Source of the DNA: Phyto melanocephala
Lineage: Eukaryota > Arthropoda > Insecta > Diptera > Rhinophoridae
Assembly: GCA_941918925.1 (NCBI GenBank)
Contig: OW799233.1
Location: 132,772,333 to 132,836,332, forward strand
Direction: 5' to 3'
Length of the DNA stretch: 64,000 bases
Below, piece by piece: positions 22,786 to 34,655 of the stretch; within the stretch, counting starts at the first letter, position 1; each line of letters begins with the position of its first letter. The notes below the pieces were generated by a model. The model made no database searches. It had not been told where the DNA came from and saw only the letters and a program-made list of their open reading frames with translations. The translations under genes were made by a program, and so were the position numbers.

Positions 22786-23492
22786 CACAGGAATTTTCGT
22801 TTAAAACGAACCCGTTTAATACGAACTTTCGCCTGAAAAGAACCAATTTCAAAAGAACGCCTTTTTTGTTTTTCATAAACCATGCAATTTTTTTGCTTAT
22901 TACGAAGCTGTTTAAAGCGAACTTTCGGTTATAATGAACTTTATTTGCACGCAATACTTGTTTATTTTTCGGTTAGAGCGAACCAAAGAGTGGTGCTATG
23001 AACAAAAAATTTTATTTTTTGCACGCAGTGTTTTTTTCCTATGTTCTCGATTCCGGGAATTTCCCTACGTTTAATGTTTGTTTGTGCGAAAACGATGTGC
23101 AGACTGCAGTTGAAAATTGCAAAGTTACAAGACGGACGTAGTACCAAATGAAAAACAAAGAAAATGTTTTTCTTTAAAAGAGAAATATGAAATAATAAAA
23201 CGCTTATAACAAGGTGTAAAACAAAAGCAAATATGCCAAGATTTGGCCCTCAGCAAGTCAACAATTGCTACAATTTGGAAAAATAAGGACTTGGTCCATA
23301 CTAATTTTGAGCAAAACTCCTCAAACAGAAAAAAAGGTAAAACCCCTTCTTTCATAAATAGACAAAGGAGTTCCACATGCATGTACACTTATATAAACGT
23401 TTTTTTTTTCAAGTCTTCATGTAAAGCGAACTTCATTTAAAACGAACCATTTTGCCCAGTCCCTTCAAGATCGCTATAAGCGAAAAGTACTG
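22786..23492 (+). mobile_element. internally deleted pogo/Tigger-type element, 707 bp
   Basis: The left end CACAGGAATTTTCGTTTAAAACG and the inverted right end CGCTATAAGCGAAAAGTACTG match in layout (CAG...TTTTCG...), and both are flanked by TA, the pogo target. Several GCGAAC/AACGAAC repeats lie inside both ends. The coding remainder encodes only an N-terminal DNA-binding domain. Confidence 0.75.
23153..23440 (+). pseudogene. pogo/Tigger transposase N-terminal helix-turn-helix remnant
   Basis: The frame reads SLKEKYEIIKRL, a stop (TAA, 23207-23209), then QGVKQKQICQDLALSKSTIA, TIWKNKDLV and NFEQNSSNRKKGK. This is the psq-type helix-turn-helix of CENP-B/Tigger proteins, which binds the element's ends. 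The second HTH and the catalytic domain are missing because of a large internal deletion, and the open frame runs on into the right end. It sits wholly inside the 707-bp element. One nonsense change aside, the domain is well preserved. Confidence 0.75.
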
Positions 23493-23559
23493 TATTTTTT
23501 AATATTAAGAATCATTTGCTTTTAATAGATATATTTTTATATTTATTTTTTTCAGGACT

Positions 23560-24780
23560 ATACCTTTTACTAGAACTCGTATTAGCTCGACGTTGACTTT
23601 TAATTACTAGTTACATTTTATAGCCTTCACCTGTGGAGCTAAGCACATATGTAGCGTAGTCGTTCTGTTAGTAATTTCTACACTATCTGTTTTCGACCCC
23701 ATAAATTACATGTTTTCTGAAAGTTTATGAACAGGACAGTCAATCAAACCAAGTCTGTCCGTTAGTCTGTTCATGTGTTGATTGAAATCAACTTTGAGAA
23801 GCCACCACATGTTGCACAGATCTGTAAATGATACCAATCTTTTGCAAATATCCGGAAATAATTCGAATTTGAAATTTTGCACAACAATATTATAGCCTTC
23901 TGAGATATCAGCAAATAACTATAACTACCTCTGTTTTGTCCCATATTATTACCATTAAAATCAAACATTTTCAGCTCTGCAATAATTCCAAACGACACGT
24001 TTATTAGTATTTTTAGGTACTATATGTCTCCAAGGATATTCGAAAAAATTTCATTAAATTGGGACACTAATCCGGCAAAGTTGTGGGAACAATAATTTTT
24101 AAAACATAATTTTTAATATAATTATTAATTTACTAAATTCCTAATTAATTTCCGGTTACAATAAAGACACCAGAATACAAGCCGAAATCTCAAAAATTAT
24201 TGCTGAGAAAAACTGACAAATAGGTTCGAAACTAACTGAGTTATAATCAAAAAAAAAAAAAGAAAATCTGCGGTGTTTTGCTTAAAATTTACAAACGAAA
24301 AAACGATTTTATCAGGTACTGCACAATAGAAAGGCTCGATATGGGTATTAGAAAAAAGTGCATGACTATCAAAATATGTATAATACACTAAAAAATTAAA
24401 ATGTATGATGGCCGCCACTATAAAATGGAGGAAATTTAAAAATGCCCCCCTTCAACGTCTTCAATATTGGTATCAAGATCAAGTGATTGACCAGAATAAT
24501 AAATCAAACTATAAAAAAGTTAAATCCAAGTTGACGTCCTAAGCAAAATTCAAATATTTTATATTATATTATTATATTTTATTTTATATTATATGACTAA
24601 TAGAATACAACTACATAACTATGTATGTAAAAATTTGAAGTCAAAGATGGCGTCAGAAACAATATAGTAAAATGGCGTACATCATATACTATTAGGCAAT
24701 GCGTTTTTTTTTTTTTTGGTACGCAGTTTAGGGTCATATTGTAACACCTATTTTGAAAAAAATATACCATGTGAAGGAAT
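23560..24780 (-). mobile_element. family B repeat, copy 2 (inverted)
   Basis: Reverse-complement reading gives the same order as copy 1: GATGGCGTCAGAAAC-type lines near 24640, TTGATACCAATATTGAAGAC-like near 24460, then a line about TCGACCCCATAAATTACATG near 23690, and an end near 23625 with AGCTCCACAGGTGAAGGCTA. It has no coding capacity. Confidence 0.5.
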
Positions 24781-24967
24781 TTTCCTGCAGATGTTCACAA
24801 TTTATCACAAAACGTATATGTATATATGTCGTATTCATAAAAAATATTTTAGGTTTTTTTAAATCTTATTTGACAAAATTCTTTACAACATTTGTCGAAT
24901 AATTCTTTAATAAATCTAAAATATTTTTTATAAATAAGGCACAATGTGTGTAACAAAACAAACACAT

Positions 24968-25368
24968 CCCAGCAAAAAAAATTGGAAGTAGTGCAAAGCG
25001 AATTACATTTACAAGACTTCTAAATCAATTGTGTAAAAGCATTAATTCTAAATGACTTCTTAACTGCAAAATAATTTGTTATAAATGATGTGCTTAAAAA
25101 TGAATGCAACATCATGCAAAATATTTTAAAGAATTCATGTAAACAAACAATTTTAACACATGAAATATCCGATACTTGTCACTAAATATGCATGAGTTCC
25201 ATGCACTTATTAGAATGGGGTGCAGTTCATTAAAATATTCATGTAAACACATGATCGCCAATAACACGCTAATGTTAAAATCACTAGTGTTTTCACCTAA
25301 ATTAAAGTACTTCATCATCAGTTGAACCCCTAAAAAATCACTTCTTTGTCATAGATTTTTTTGCTGGG
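24968..25368. mobile_element. CCCAGC-family MITE, copy 1
   Basis: CCCAGCAAAAAAAATTGG at the left and TTTTTTTGCTGGG at the right are inverted ends of about 14 bp, with AT on both outer sides. The interior is non-coding; its right half is homologous to the copy at 53837-54106. The family is the most frequent MITE in the window (five copies). Confidence 0.8.
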
Positions 25369-25716
25369 ATGTTGAATCAAGATTGTTGATACAAATTGTT
25401 TTTGCAAAGATAGTTTTTTGTGTAAAAACTCTAGTAGCTAGAACTGTGAGCTTGGTACCAGTCGCTAGAAAAATAACGTATTGGCTATATAAAAATTGCT
25501 TACTAAAATGAACGCCGATAATAATTGTAGGGCACCAAACTCTGCACTAATGGTAAAAATAATACAATATTTTAATATTTTTAGGGTTTTTTTGCCAATA
25601 AAATCTGTTTGAGTTTGTGAAATATGTTGATCAACTTTAATTATTTTATTTTTTATTATTTAGTTATTTTAACATAAAAAATAAGTTTTAAATCGATTTT
25701 ACAAAAAAAATATATC

Positions 25717-25835
25717 GGGGCAAATTACGGCATTCGAACGTGATCGAAATTTTTAAAATTCTATACCTAAAGCACAGCGAACTCAATCGCTCGAGTAAAA
25801 TTTCGACTGTGATCAAAAAACCGTAATTTGGACCC
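25717..25835. mobile_element. 119-bp MITE, GGGGC-AAATTACGG family, copy 1
   Basis: Ends GGGGCAAATTACGG and CCGTAATTTGGACCC are inverted. The interior TATACCTAAAGCACAGCG and CGCTCGAGTAAAATTTCGA match the second copy at 48646-48777 in opposite orientation. Confidence 0.8.
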
Positions 25836-26096
25836 AGCTCTTGCTTTGAATTTCGTACGAAAAACTATTGTTCATATTATTTCAATAAAAAAAAAAATAT
25901 TTCTTGAATCTTATCAGAAGCATTTAATGTATTTTTTATGTTATGAATAGAGTACTGATTAGGCAGCATTTTTCATAAGTGTCTTATATGGTGTTTAACA
26001 ACAGTTCGAATGCAATATTGTACAGAATACTAGGCTTATGATATAAAAGACTAAACAAGAAGAGTATAATCACATGTACAACTAGATTGCGGTTGA

Positions 26097-26215
26097 ATGG
26101 GTCAACCGCAGAATATGCTAGTAATATTAAATCTGAAATCTAGGCTAAGCTACGATGTGGTCACTATTCTTATGTACATGACGGTTAAAAGCTATTATCA
26201 TAATCGGCATGTCCG
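26097..26215 (+). mobile_element. family B tail fragment
   Basis: AAATCTAGGCTAAGCTACG, then TATGTACATGACGGT and AAGCTATTAT, matches the tail at 56762-56835 closely. Only the last 100 bp or so are present. An apparent 91-residue frame here is the fragment running into A+T-rich DNA. Confidence 0.55.
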
Positions 26216-27283
26216 AATATATCATTCTTATTTGTTTCGACTTATGTTAGCAATTTTTGAACAATTTGTCTTGCAGGAGGTTGTAAATAAATGCTTGAAT
26301 TATATAAATTTTTTTCATAGTTATTTGGAAATAAAAATTTATTCAGTTTTTCAGAATATTCTTGGTCCATAAATGTATATTTTTTTAAGAAGCTAAAGTT
26401 TCGACAATTTTTTTTAAATAAAAAATGGGTATGAATTTTTCTTAATTAATAAATTGCATTTGCAAGACAATTCAATTAGAAAATTATCTGCAGAATTTTT
26501 TTTACTATATTGGTCCACTATTATATCAGGTTGATCAGTTTTTTTTTCCATAATTTCATATAAAGACATACGTGTGTGTATAAATGTTTTATTGCTTAAT
26601 TTTATTGCATTTCATTGTATTGCAGTTGAGTTTGCTTAAATATTTTGTTGTAAATATTATTATGATTGTTTTTAATACAAATTTATATTCTTGTCAATTT
26701 ATTAATATATGTGTGTAGATTTTTTTATGCTTAATTTTTGTATTTAATACAAATTTGTTTTTATCACCGGAAGTTGTGCCATACAACTATATATTTGTCA
26801 GACAAACTATGTTATTGCAATTATCAATATAAATTCACATTTAAAATTTTATATATCGAACACACAGGCATTTAAAATTATCCTGCAGATAATGTTACTA
26901 GGCCATGAACGAATGTAAATTATACACCGTAAAACACTAGAACTAGAGTAAATGTAAGCTAAATATATAAAGAAAACATGGTGGATTTATTAAGTACAAT
27001 AACCCAGGGTTGGACTATATAATCCAGCCATGGACTACATTGAAGTAGTCTCTATGTAACTACCAGATGGAAGACATACAATCGATGCATTCGATGAAAC
27101 TCTAAAGAAAGTCGACTGAGACTTTTATTTGAAAATAATATAGTCCATGACTGCATAACAATATTATCTGCCTGAAATTATCATCTTATAAACATTTAAA
27201 ACATTTGTTGTTATATATTTTATAAATCTATGTGATCTTGTATGGTTTTTATATAAAACACTTGTCACCATAAATTACTATTC
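26216..27283. other. A+T-rich interval, no gene seen
   Basis: Short frames only. A paired stretch near 27015-27065 (GGACTATATAATCCAGCC...GGACTACATTGAAGTAGTC) is a local near-repeat. Confidence 0.35.
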
Positions 27284-27710
27284 TTTTATTTATTTATTTA
27301 TATATTTATTTATTTAAATTTCGGCAACCAAGCCTCTAGGCCATAATTGGCTACAAACTTCTACCAAAAAAAATAAAAATTTACAATGCTTTTTACTTAA
27401 ACTATAAAAATATAATGTAATAATTTAAATATAAGTAAATATAAAGGAATTAAAAATATAATGACAAGAAAATTGCACAGAAAATATAAGCCAAACTAAC
27501 CAAACTTGAGACCAAGATTGAAATATGTAAATGGATAGAGAATGGTCATTCAATTAAGTACTATTATCAGACAACTCGCGAAAAAGTTTTTTCCTAAAAG
27601 AATCAATATTAACATCAAACGTCCTTAAAGTATCCGATAACCTATTATAAGTTCGTGCCACTCTCATACAAAAAGATCGTTCCAAAATTGTGTAACACAT
27701 TAAAAATAAT
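27284..27710 (-). pseudogene. LINE 3' end (last residues of the reverse transcriptase protein plus tail)
   Basis: On the minus strand the frame ending at the stop at 27554-27556 reads LERSFCMRVARTYNRLSD, LRTFDVNIDSFRKKLFREL and SDNST. This is the conserved closing segment of many CR1/Jockey-like insect LINE proteins (R-x-x-x-x-W/Y-N-x-L...F-K-x-x-L). About 230 bp of 3' untranslated DNA follow, then a tail of TAAA/TATA units (plus strand 27284-27321, TTTATTTATTTATTTATAT). The copy is strongly 5'-truncated, as usual for LINE insertions. Clade beyond non-LTR is uncertain. Confidence 0.65.
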
Positions 27711-27760
27711 AATAACAAACACTTAGTTTGAAATGGCTAAATGTGCGTTTGTATGTACAA

Positions 27761-28472
27761 CCCAGCAAAAACTTTACTTACAATTTAAACAATTGTCTAA
27801 TATTTGCATTACTTATTATCTATTAAATTATAACTCATTCCTAATTTGTTTTGTAACTGATTAATTTAAAATATAAAATACATAATTATACATAATTAAT
27901 TTAAGTATAAAGAGAATATTATAAATCTAATATATACAATTCTTGTGTCACAATATTTGTAACGAAATTCCCCCAAAACGAAAAAAGGGTAGAAAAAGGA
28001 ACTTCAAAAAAGATGGCGCTATAGCCGAATTATTAAAAAATTTATAAATTCATGAAACAAAACGACTTATATTTACAACATAGGTAGCTTTGATATCAAA
28101 GAAGAAAACCTTAAAATTTTTCCCCTATAGGTGGTACTGTAGTCTAATTTTTTCACGTACATACATCTGTGTGTGTATGTATAAAAATTTTACTAATTTA
28201 ATTTCTTTAATTAATATTTATGTTGGGACCAGCAATGTCCCTGACCACATTGCTGGTCAGCTACTAGTTACATAAAATACTTTATACAAATTAAGAAATT
28301 TTATTAAAACTTAAAATTTATTAAAGATTCTTTATAACAAGCAATTTTGAAGCCATTTATTTTGTTTCTTTTTTGTAACTAAATTTTTTGATGAGTAATT
28401 TTATCATAAAGAAATCTTTCAATAAATTTGAATTACTTTTATACTTATTTTGTAAGTAAAGTTTTTGCTGGG
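27761..28472. mobile_element. CCCAGC-family MITE, copy 2, 712 bp
   Basis: The first and last 23 bp are perfectly inverted; the end begins CCCAGCAAAAACTTTACTTA. AA flanks both sides. It contains a strong internal hairpin at 28227-28258. No open frame has known motifs. Confidence 0.9.
28227..28258. repeat. perfect 12-bp-stem hairpin
   Basis: GACCAGCAATGT, eight bases (CCCTGACC), then ACATTGCTGGTC. It is G+C-rich against an A+T-rich background and sits within the CCCAGC-family MITE copy 2. Confidence 0.9.
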
Positions 28473-28979
28473 AAGCTTGTAATTTTGTCATATGGTTCTG
28501 TTTTACATATCTAAATATGTGTCATCATTTCAACTTAAAATAATTTTAAGAATTTTATTTTTGTTTGTATTTTTTTAACTTGCACCCTGTGGTGCAGAAG
28601 GAACTATTACAAGGATATAGTTTTTTCAAAAAGTAATAAATATGAAACAGAGAACATTTAGGTATAAGCCTTACAAATTCTAACAGGTTTTTAAAATTTT
28701 TTTTAGTTATTATTTACAAACATTTTGATATACACAGGTCTTTACTTAAAGCAAATTTTTGAAAAATTTAAAATTAATGACAAAGAATTTTGAAAATGAA
28801 GTTTTAGAAACCATTTATTTTTATTAATAATTTTTTTTAAGCAATTTTTGTAATGCACTAGACGAAACGTTGCAAAATTTGAATTTAATATTTTATTTTA
28901 ATAAAATTGTCCTTTGTGTCAACCCGTAACTACCACTACTATATCTAATAAATATATTTACATTAAATTCGAAAACTTA
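28473..28979. other. A+T-rich interval, no gene seen
   Basis: No frame or repeat can be supported between the MITE and the start of recognisable errantiviral sequence. Confidence 0.4.
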
Positions 28980-31615
28980 CATACCAATATTCAGATAATT
29001 TAATGAAAATGGTCAACTAGAATTACTAATTTGCAAATTCCATAATTACTTCGACGGGCTTTTAGGAATCGATATGTTACAAAAACTCAAGGCAAACATT
29101 GACTTACAAAATAATTTCTTGATAACACCAAACTGCACTATTCTGTTACAAATGAAACCAAACACAACTTCACATAAATATTTAGAACCAGCTAATTCGA
29201 AGAACATTATAAAACTTTCTCGTGATATCGAAAATGGTGAAATCCTCGTTAATTAAACAAAGATTTCAACAAATCTTAAAATTTCCGAAGGCATTTACAT
29301 TTCGGATAATTGGCATAGTAACATGGAAGTTATAAATAAATCAAACTACGAAAAAATTCTACACCTTGAGCAACCAATAAAGGCAGGTCCCTTTATCTCC
29401 TCAAACTACGTGGAGCTCAATTGCATTAATCCAGAATATTTTGAAAACGATAATGAGGAAGACATAAAATTCTCACTACGACTACAGCATTTAAACGTAG
29501 AAGAAAGAAAACTTCTCCATAAACTCTATCGTCAATTCAACTCGGTGTTTTACAAGGAGAATCGAAGCCTTTCATTTACAAAACAAATTAAACACACTAT
29601 ACAAACAATAGACGAAATACCAGTATACACTAAATCAGATCGTTACCCTTACATCCATAAGGATGAAGTAAGGAGGCAAATAAGTAACATGCTGGAACAG
29701 GGCATAACTAAACCATCTTACTCACCCTGGAGCTCCCCCGTATGGGTAGTCCCAAAGAAAAAAGATGCAAGCGGGAAACAAAAATGGCGCCTTGTTATTG
29801 ACTACTGCAAACTAAATGAGGGAACAGTTTCGGAAAGATACCCTTTACCGAATATCACAGATATTCTGCATAAATTGGGAAATGTATGCATTTTTCGACA
29901 CTAGATCTCGCCAGCGGATTCCATCAGATCAAAATGGATCCGAGGGATATCCAAAAACTGCTTTCACAGTTGAAGGCGGGCATTATGGGTACATAGGGAT
30001 GCCATTTGGACTTAAAAATACCCCTTCCACATTTGAGAGGGTAGGATTTTATAGGAAAAATATGTCTAGTTTATTTCTACGATATTATTATATTTTCCAC
30101 TTCTCTGGAGGAACATATTCCAAATTTGAGACAAGTTTTTGAAAGATTAAACAGCCAATTTTAAAATACAGTTGGACAAATCTGAGTTTTTAAGGAAGGA
30201 AATTTCATTCCTGGAAAAATTGTTTCTACGGAGGGCATTAAACCTAACCCTGCGAAATTAGAGGCAACTAAAAATTTTCCAATCCCTAAAACACCAAAAG
30301 AAATCAAATCCTTTTTGGGACTAGTGGAATATTACCGGAAATTTATAAAAGATTTCGCGAAAATTGTTAAGCCTTTGACAATGTGTCTGAAGAAAAACAG
30401 CAAAATCGACTTCAACCAAAATTATAAAAATGCATTCGAAACATGTAAAACTATATTATCCAATGATCCTCTTCTTCAGTATCCAGGTTTTTCTAAACCA
30501 TTCGTTCTTACAACCGATGCTAGTGGATTAATGGACTGCCAATTGGCAGTGATAGACCAATATGCTACGCTAGCCGTACACTATGCGATTCCGAAGTCAA
30601 CTACTCCACTATAGAAAAAGAGCTATTGGCAATTGTATGGGCAACCAAATATTTTCGCCCATACCTATACGGTCGAAAGTTTAAAATCGTCACTGACCAT
30701 CGTCCATTAACATGGATAATGAGCCTGAAAGATCCAAATTCAAAACTAGTACGATGGAGGCTGAAACTGGAAGAATTCGACTACGAGATATATTACAGGA
30801 AAGGGACACAAAATACTAATGCCGACGCTTTAAGCAGAGTTAGAATTGATGTAAACCACATGAATGTCGATATTAACGAAAATGATTCTACTCAAGGCAC
30901 CCAAGGTACCATAATGAATGATGATGGGATCTTTATATCAGAAAAACCTCTTAATGAATATAACATACAATTGATTTTAGAGAAAACTGAAGTCCAATGA
31001 CGCTAGAAACTATATATCAGGAACAATTATCGATAAATTCTTCAAATTCGCGGCAGCCTATGTTCTTGAAAATAGAAATAGTATAACAGTACTTAAATCA
31101 CTTAAAATTTGTATATTCTCATATGGTATTCCCAAGAAAATCGCTTGCGATCAAGGCTCAGAGTTTACGAACAACATCTTTAAGGAATTTTGCAGACAAT
31201 ATGATATCGAACTTCATTATACATCTTTTCAACAGAAATTTACAGAATAATTTTGGAAGGCAAAAAGGCTAATAGGTCGGAAATCGACCACGAGAAAAGG
31301 CTTACAGAGGTAGTAATAACTTATAACAACTCAGTACATTCTACAGCTAAATTAACACCCTTTGAACTTTTCCATGGGCGAACGTACAGGTTCGACAAAA
31401 ACGTAACATTCAATAATGAACATGATTATCTTAGGAAGCTTAACGATTTCCAGGAAACATTATTTCCAGAAATTAAGAGAAAATTAAAATCCTCCTCTTT
31501 AAAATGCATAGACAAATTGAATACCTCCAGACAAGCCCCTGAAATTAGACAAATTAATGACACTGTATACAGGGAAAATTGCAGAAGGAATCACCTAAAG
31601 ATTTTCCAAACATAA
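28980..31615 (+). pseudogene. pol: errantivirus pol: protease end, reverse transcriptase, RNase H, integrase; defective
   Basis: It begins after the protease active site, with FDGLLGIDMLQKLKA. The main frame 29323-29904 has fingers and palm blocks ([25 protein letters not shown]). After a frameshift near 29900 come the first-Asp block [10 protein letters not shown] and [15 protein letters not shown]. The next segment has a small deletion, and the active-site motif reads YFYD, so one catalytic Asp is Tyr. RNase H follows (FVLTTDASG, VTDHRPLTWI). The N-terminal zinc-binding part of integrase is not seen. The core keeps two acidic blocks (IIDKFFKF, ACDQGSEF), but a gap after TSFQQ removes the stretch carrying the third. 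The C-terminal integrase part (31253-31615) is open. It cannot encode an active enzyme set. Confidence 0.9.
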
Positions 31616-31698
31616 AGTCAAGGACGATAACCTTCATACAATAACTACAACTAAAAATCAAAAAATTCATAAATCCCGCATTAAAAGGAAACAAAAAA

Positions 31699-31712
31699 TT
31701 TTATATTTTTAG
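31699..31712 (+). promoter_or_regulatory. possible env splice acceptor
   Basis: TTTTATATTTTTAG ends at 31712, just before the env-like frame opens and after the integrase frame closes. Errantiviral env is made from a spliced RNA in known members, so a pyrimidine-rich AG here fits. The donor would lie in the leader; none could be assigned. Inference only. Confidence 0.35.
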
Positions 31713-33295
31713 GGCCAGGTTAAGCACGGCACAATATATTGAGATTCGCAACTTATCTAATAATAAGGGCATTCTACCAATAAATCTAGGACCAGCAAGG
31801 CATGCCACAAGCTATAGCAATCTTATTCATATTGTTAACCTAGAAAAGTATAAGGAAAATATTGACAAAATCAACAAAACAGTTAAAGCCTTCGAGATAA
31901 ATAGTGCAACAAAAACTTATACGGACACAACAGGAATAAAACTAAAAGAATTGAAACTAAAATTAAATACTTTGATGACTAAACGCACTAAACGCGGCCT
32001 TATTGATGGAATGGGACATGCAATAAAATTTATCACAGGAAATATGGACGCTAATTATGCCCAGGAAATAAATCGTCAAATTAGTGAACTACAATCTAAT
32101 AATAAAATAATTAAAAATATCATGGAAAAATATCATAAATTTAATATGAATATGGTTGCTAGATTCTCTAATATAACAAACCACATTAATGAAGTACAAG
32201 GAACTGTAGAACTTTTTTAAAGCCGAAAAATAAATCAAACCAACTACCTTGTAAAAAGCACAGAAACTACTATTAGGGAAATGCAATACCTTAATCAGGT
32301 GAACTACAAGATTGACAAACTTACTAGTCACATAAATGACATTTCAGAAGCCATTATTCTGGCAAAACTAAATATAATTACTAAACTAATTTTACATCCA
32401 GAGGAAATTGAACATATTACAAGACATTTAGAAAATTTGAACATTAAGATGAAATTTGTAGAAAACATATATGAATTACTTGGACTTCAAGCTTACTATA
32501 ATGAATCCAATATTATTTTTAACGTTCAGATTCCCAACTTAAATCCCAATTTCTATCAATTTTATCATATTATTCCCTTACCTATTAATAAGCAGAAAAT
32601 TATTGTTACAGAACCTTATGTAATATTAAATGAATTTAAGATTATGTAAACTTCGGAAAAATGTCCAAAAATTAAAAATATTTTCTTTTATTCTAAGATT
32701 AAAAAAGAAGAAGTTGCCGTGAACTCTAGCTATATTGGCCATCTATTTAAAAACCAAGGTGCAAAGTGCGTTGTAAATGACATCGGTGACTCACAATCCA
32801 TTTGGCAGCCGGAACCTAACTTAATTTTATTCTATAATATACCAAAAACACAAATAGGGACGACTTGCAATATCAACAAATATTCATTAAATGGTACATG
32901 CGTGGTACATTACAAGAATTGCGTAGTATGCGTAAAATAACATTACATATAGTGATGATATAAACACTTTTTGGATAGACATATTGTTCCAGTACCCATC
33001 TCCGAAATTCACGCCTCGTCGGAGATTAAAACAATTACACTAAGAAAGCTATCAGATTACAATTTCAACTGGCAGAATGAAACGGCATCGAATCACTTAT
33101 ATGGGTAATTATTACAGCAACAGTGATTTCCATCCTAAAAAAGATGTATGCAACTAAAATTAAACAAGCAATCCTTGATGAAGCTACTGTCCCTTCGTGC
33201 CTTTTGCTTCAATCTGGGCAGGAAGGAGTTATATACACACCAACAGCAGTCCCAACAACACCAACTCTGGCCCTTGAGTTGTTTTTTTTTTCTTA
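31713..33295 (+). pseudogene. env: errantivirus env (baculovirus-F-like glycoprotein), inactivated
   Basis: One frame runs from about 31713 without an ATG. It contains a furin-type basic site (KRTKR at about residue 90), followed directly by the glycine-rich GLIDGMG segment that opens the membrane subunit in this family. Helical, Asn/Lys-rich stretches follow (32050-32210, 32281-32640). In-frame stops occur at 32218-32220, 32647-32649 and 32938-32940, with more just after. Near 33112 the reading shifts to another frame for a hydrophobic segment (VIITATVISILKK) and a short tail ending at 33293-33295. The order fits a receptor/fusion glycoprotein of the virion envelope, but no full protein could be made. 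The surface subunit is short and its signal peptide is not visible. Confidence 0.8.
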
Positions 33296-33335
33296 AAGGT
33301 TTTTCTATCGAACCTCTATTTGGCGCAGTTGGTAA
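33296..33335 (+). other. LTR remnant and primer-binding site
   Basis: TGGCGCAGTTGG at 33321-33332 matches the start of the tRNA-Ser-type primer-binding sites known from the 17.6/297 group of errantiviruses. Only about 25 bp separate it from the env stop, so nearly all of the LTR that should lie here is gone. The polypurine tract is not visible either. Confidence 0.55.
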
Positions 33336-33967
33336 GATACCGCGAAGTATTATCCTTTGTGGAAAAAATATTTATTTCATTTTAATGAATTTACGCGGTA
33401 CGCTAATCCTTTGAAAGATTAAAGAACGCCAAAAACCATTTTTAAAAGATTAAAAGAATGCTTTTGTGAAAAATCCTTTAAAAGATCAAGGGACGTGAAA
33501 AAAGAAAAAAACTTATAAAAGATTAAAGGTATCCTTTCCTAAAAAACTCTTTGAAAGATCAAAGGACGTGGAAAGTTTTTGTTAAAAAAAAAATAGTAAC
33601 ATCTCCTGAAAAATTCTTTGAAAGATCAAAGGACTTGCATAAAATTTTTGTAAAGAAAAAATTTTTAGAAGTGAATTCTGGTTGGTGAATATCGTGACAA
33701 AGAAAAAATATATTGAAAGTGAATATTTTGAGAACGTATATAAAACGTAAAGACCTGTAAACATCACCTAGAAGGAACAATTAAACTAAATTTTTAACAA
33801 ATTTTTTTTTATTATTATTATATAAAAATATATAAATAAATGCATACAATTGAAAGAATAAACATAGAATCAGAAATAGATAGGATTATACTATATACTA
33901 TATACAAAAGTGTATTAGAGTCTAAGTTAAAACCAAATTTTTTGTACAAATTTTTCTTGCTGCTATT
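33336..33967 (+). repeat. errantivirus leader with six GAAAGATCAAAGGACG-like repeats
   Basis: The motif CTTTGAAAGATCAAAGGACG and variants (TTTAAAAGATTAAA-) recur near 33409, 33441, 33475, 33512, 33549 and 33615, spaced 30-66 bp. The arrangement lies between the primer-binding site and gag, where errantiviral leaders often hold short repeats. The rest of the leader, from about 33690, is A+T-rich. Confidence 0.7.
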
Positions 33968-34655
33968 TTGATATTGATAAAAATGGTAGACGAAGTGCGA
34001 GACCGATCAAATAGACTAGTTATTGACCCATTAAAATATTTGAATAATTTACCGGACTTCTGTGGAGAAAGTGAAGCTTTACAAAACTTCACAACACTAA
34101 TTGATAGAATAAATCCACACTTAGAGACATATGACGATTGGGCAAAACAACTATTTGCGGAAATAATAAAATCGAAATTGAAGGGAAAAGCGAGACAGGC
34201 TATAGAAATTAATTGCCATGCCACCTCTTGGGCACAAATGCAAAATGTCCTTCAATAAAATTTTGGAGATAGGCGTACTTGTGTGACGAACTCTTTGATG
34301 AACTAAGAGCAACAACTTTCCATACCAATACTGTAGAATTTTATAATGAAGTAAAAGATAAATTGCATAGGCCCAATAAGAAAATTGTGATCATACTAGG
34401 AGAAACAGAAGCTGCTAGACAGAGTGCAAAAAATAACATGCAATCAGCATTGAATATATTTTAAAGCAAAATACCCGAACCAATGACGACAATTCTTTTC
34501 TGTTGAAATCCATTAGACATAGAGGAAGCAATGGACATTTTATTCCAAGCAGGATATGCATATTCAGGTAACCCTGAGAACCTGAAACACTTTACACCTA
34601 GACACCAACAAACTTATAACAACGGTACTAATCGGGGTATTATTGTAGCGGCTTT
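33968..34655 (+). pseudogene. gag: errantivirus gag (capsid part), truncated
   Basis: The first frame (33968-34258) holds the capsid-type start KYLNNLPDFCGESEALQNF and KGKARQAIE. An in-frame TAA follows at 34256-34258, then a 2-bp shift near 34278. The protein then continues in another frame (LFDELRATTFHTNTVEFYNE to 34464), with further stops at 34462 and about 34501, and the still recognisable EEAMDILFQAGYAYSG. It ends where family A copy 2 starts; the nucleocapsid part is missing. About 225 codons of roughly 430 are left. Gag forms the particle core; this copy cannot. Confidence 0.8.
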
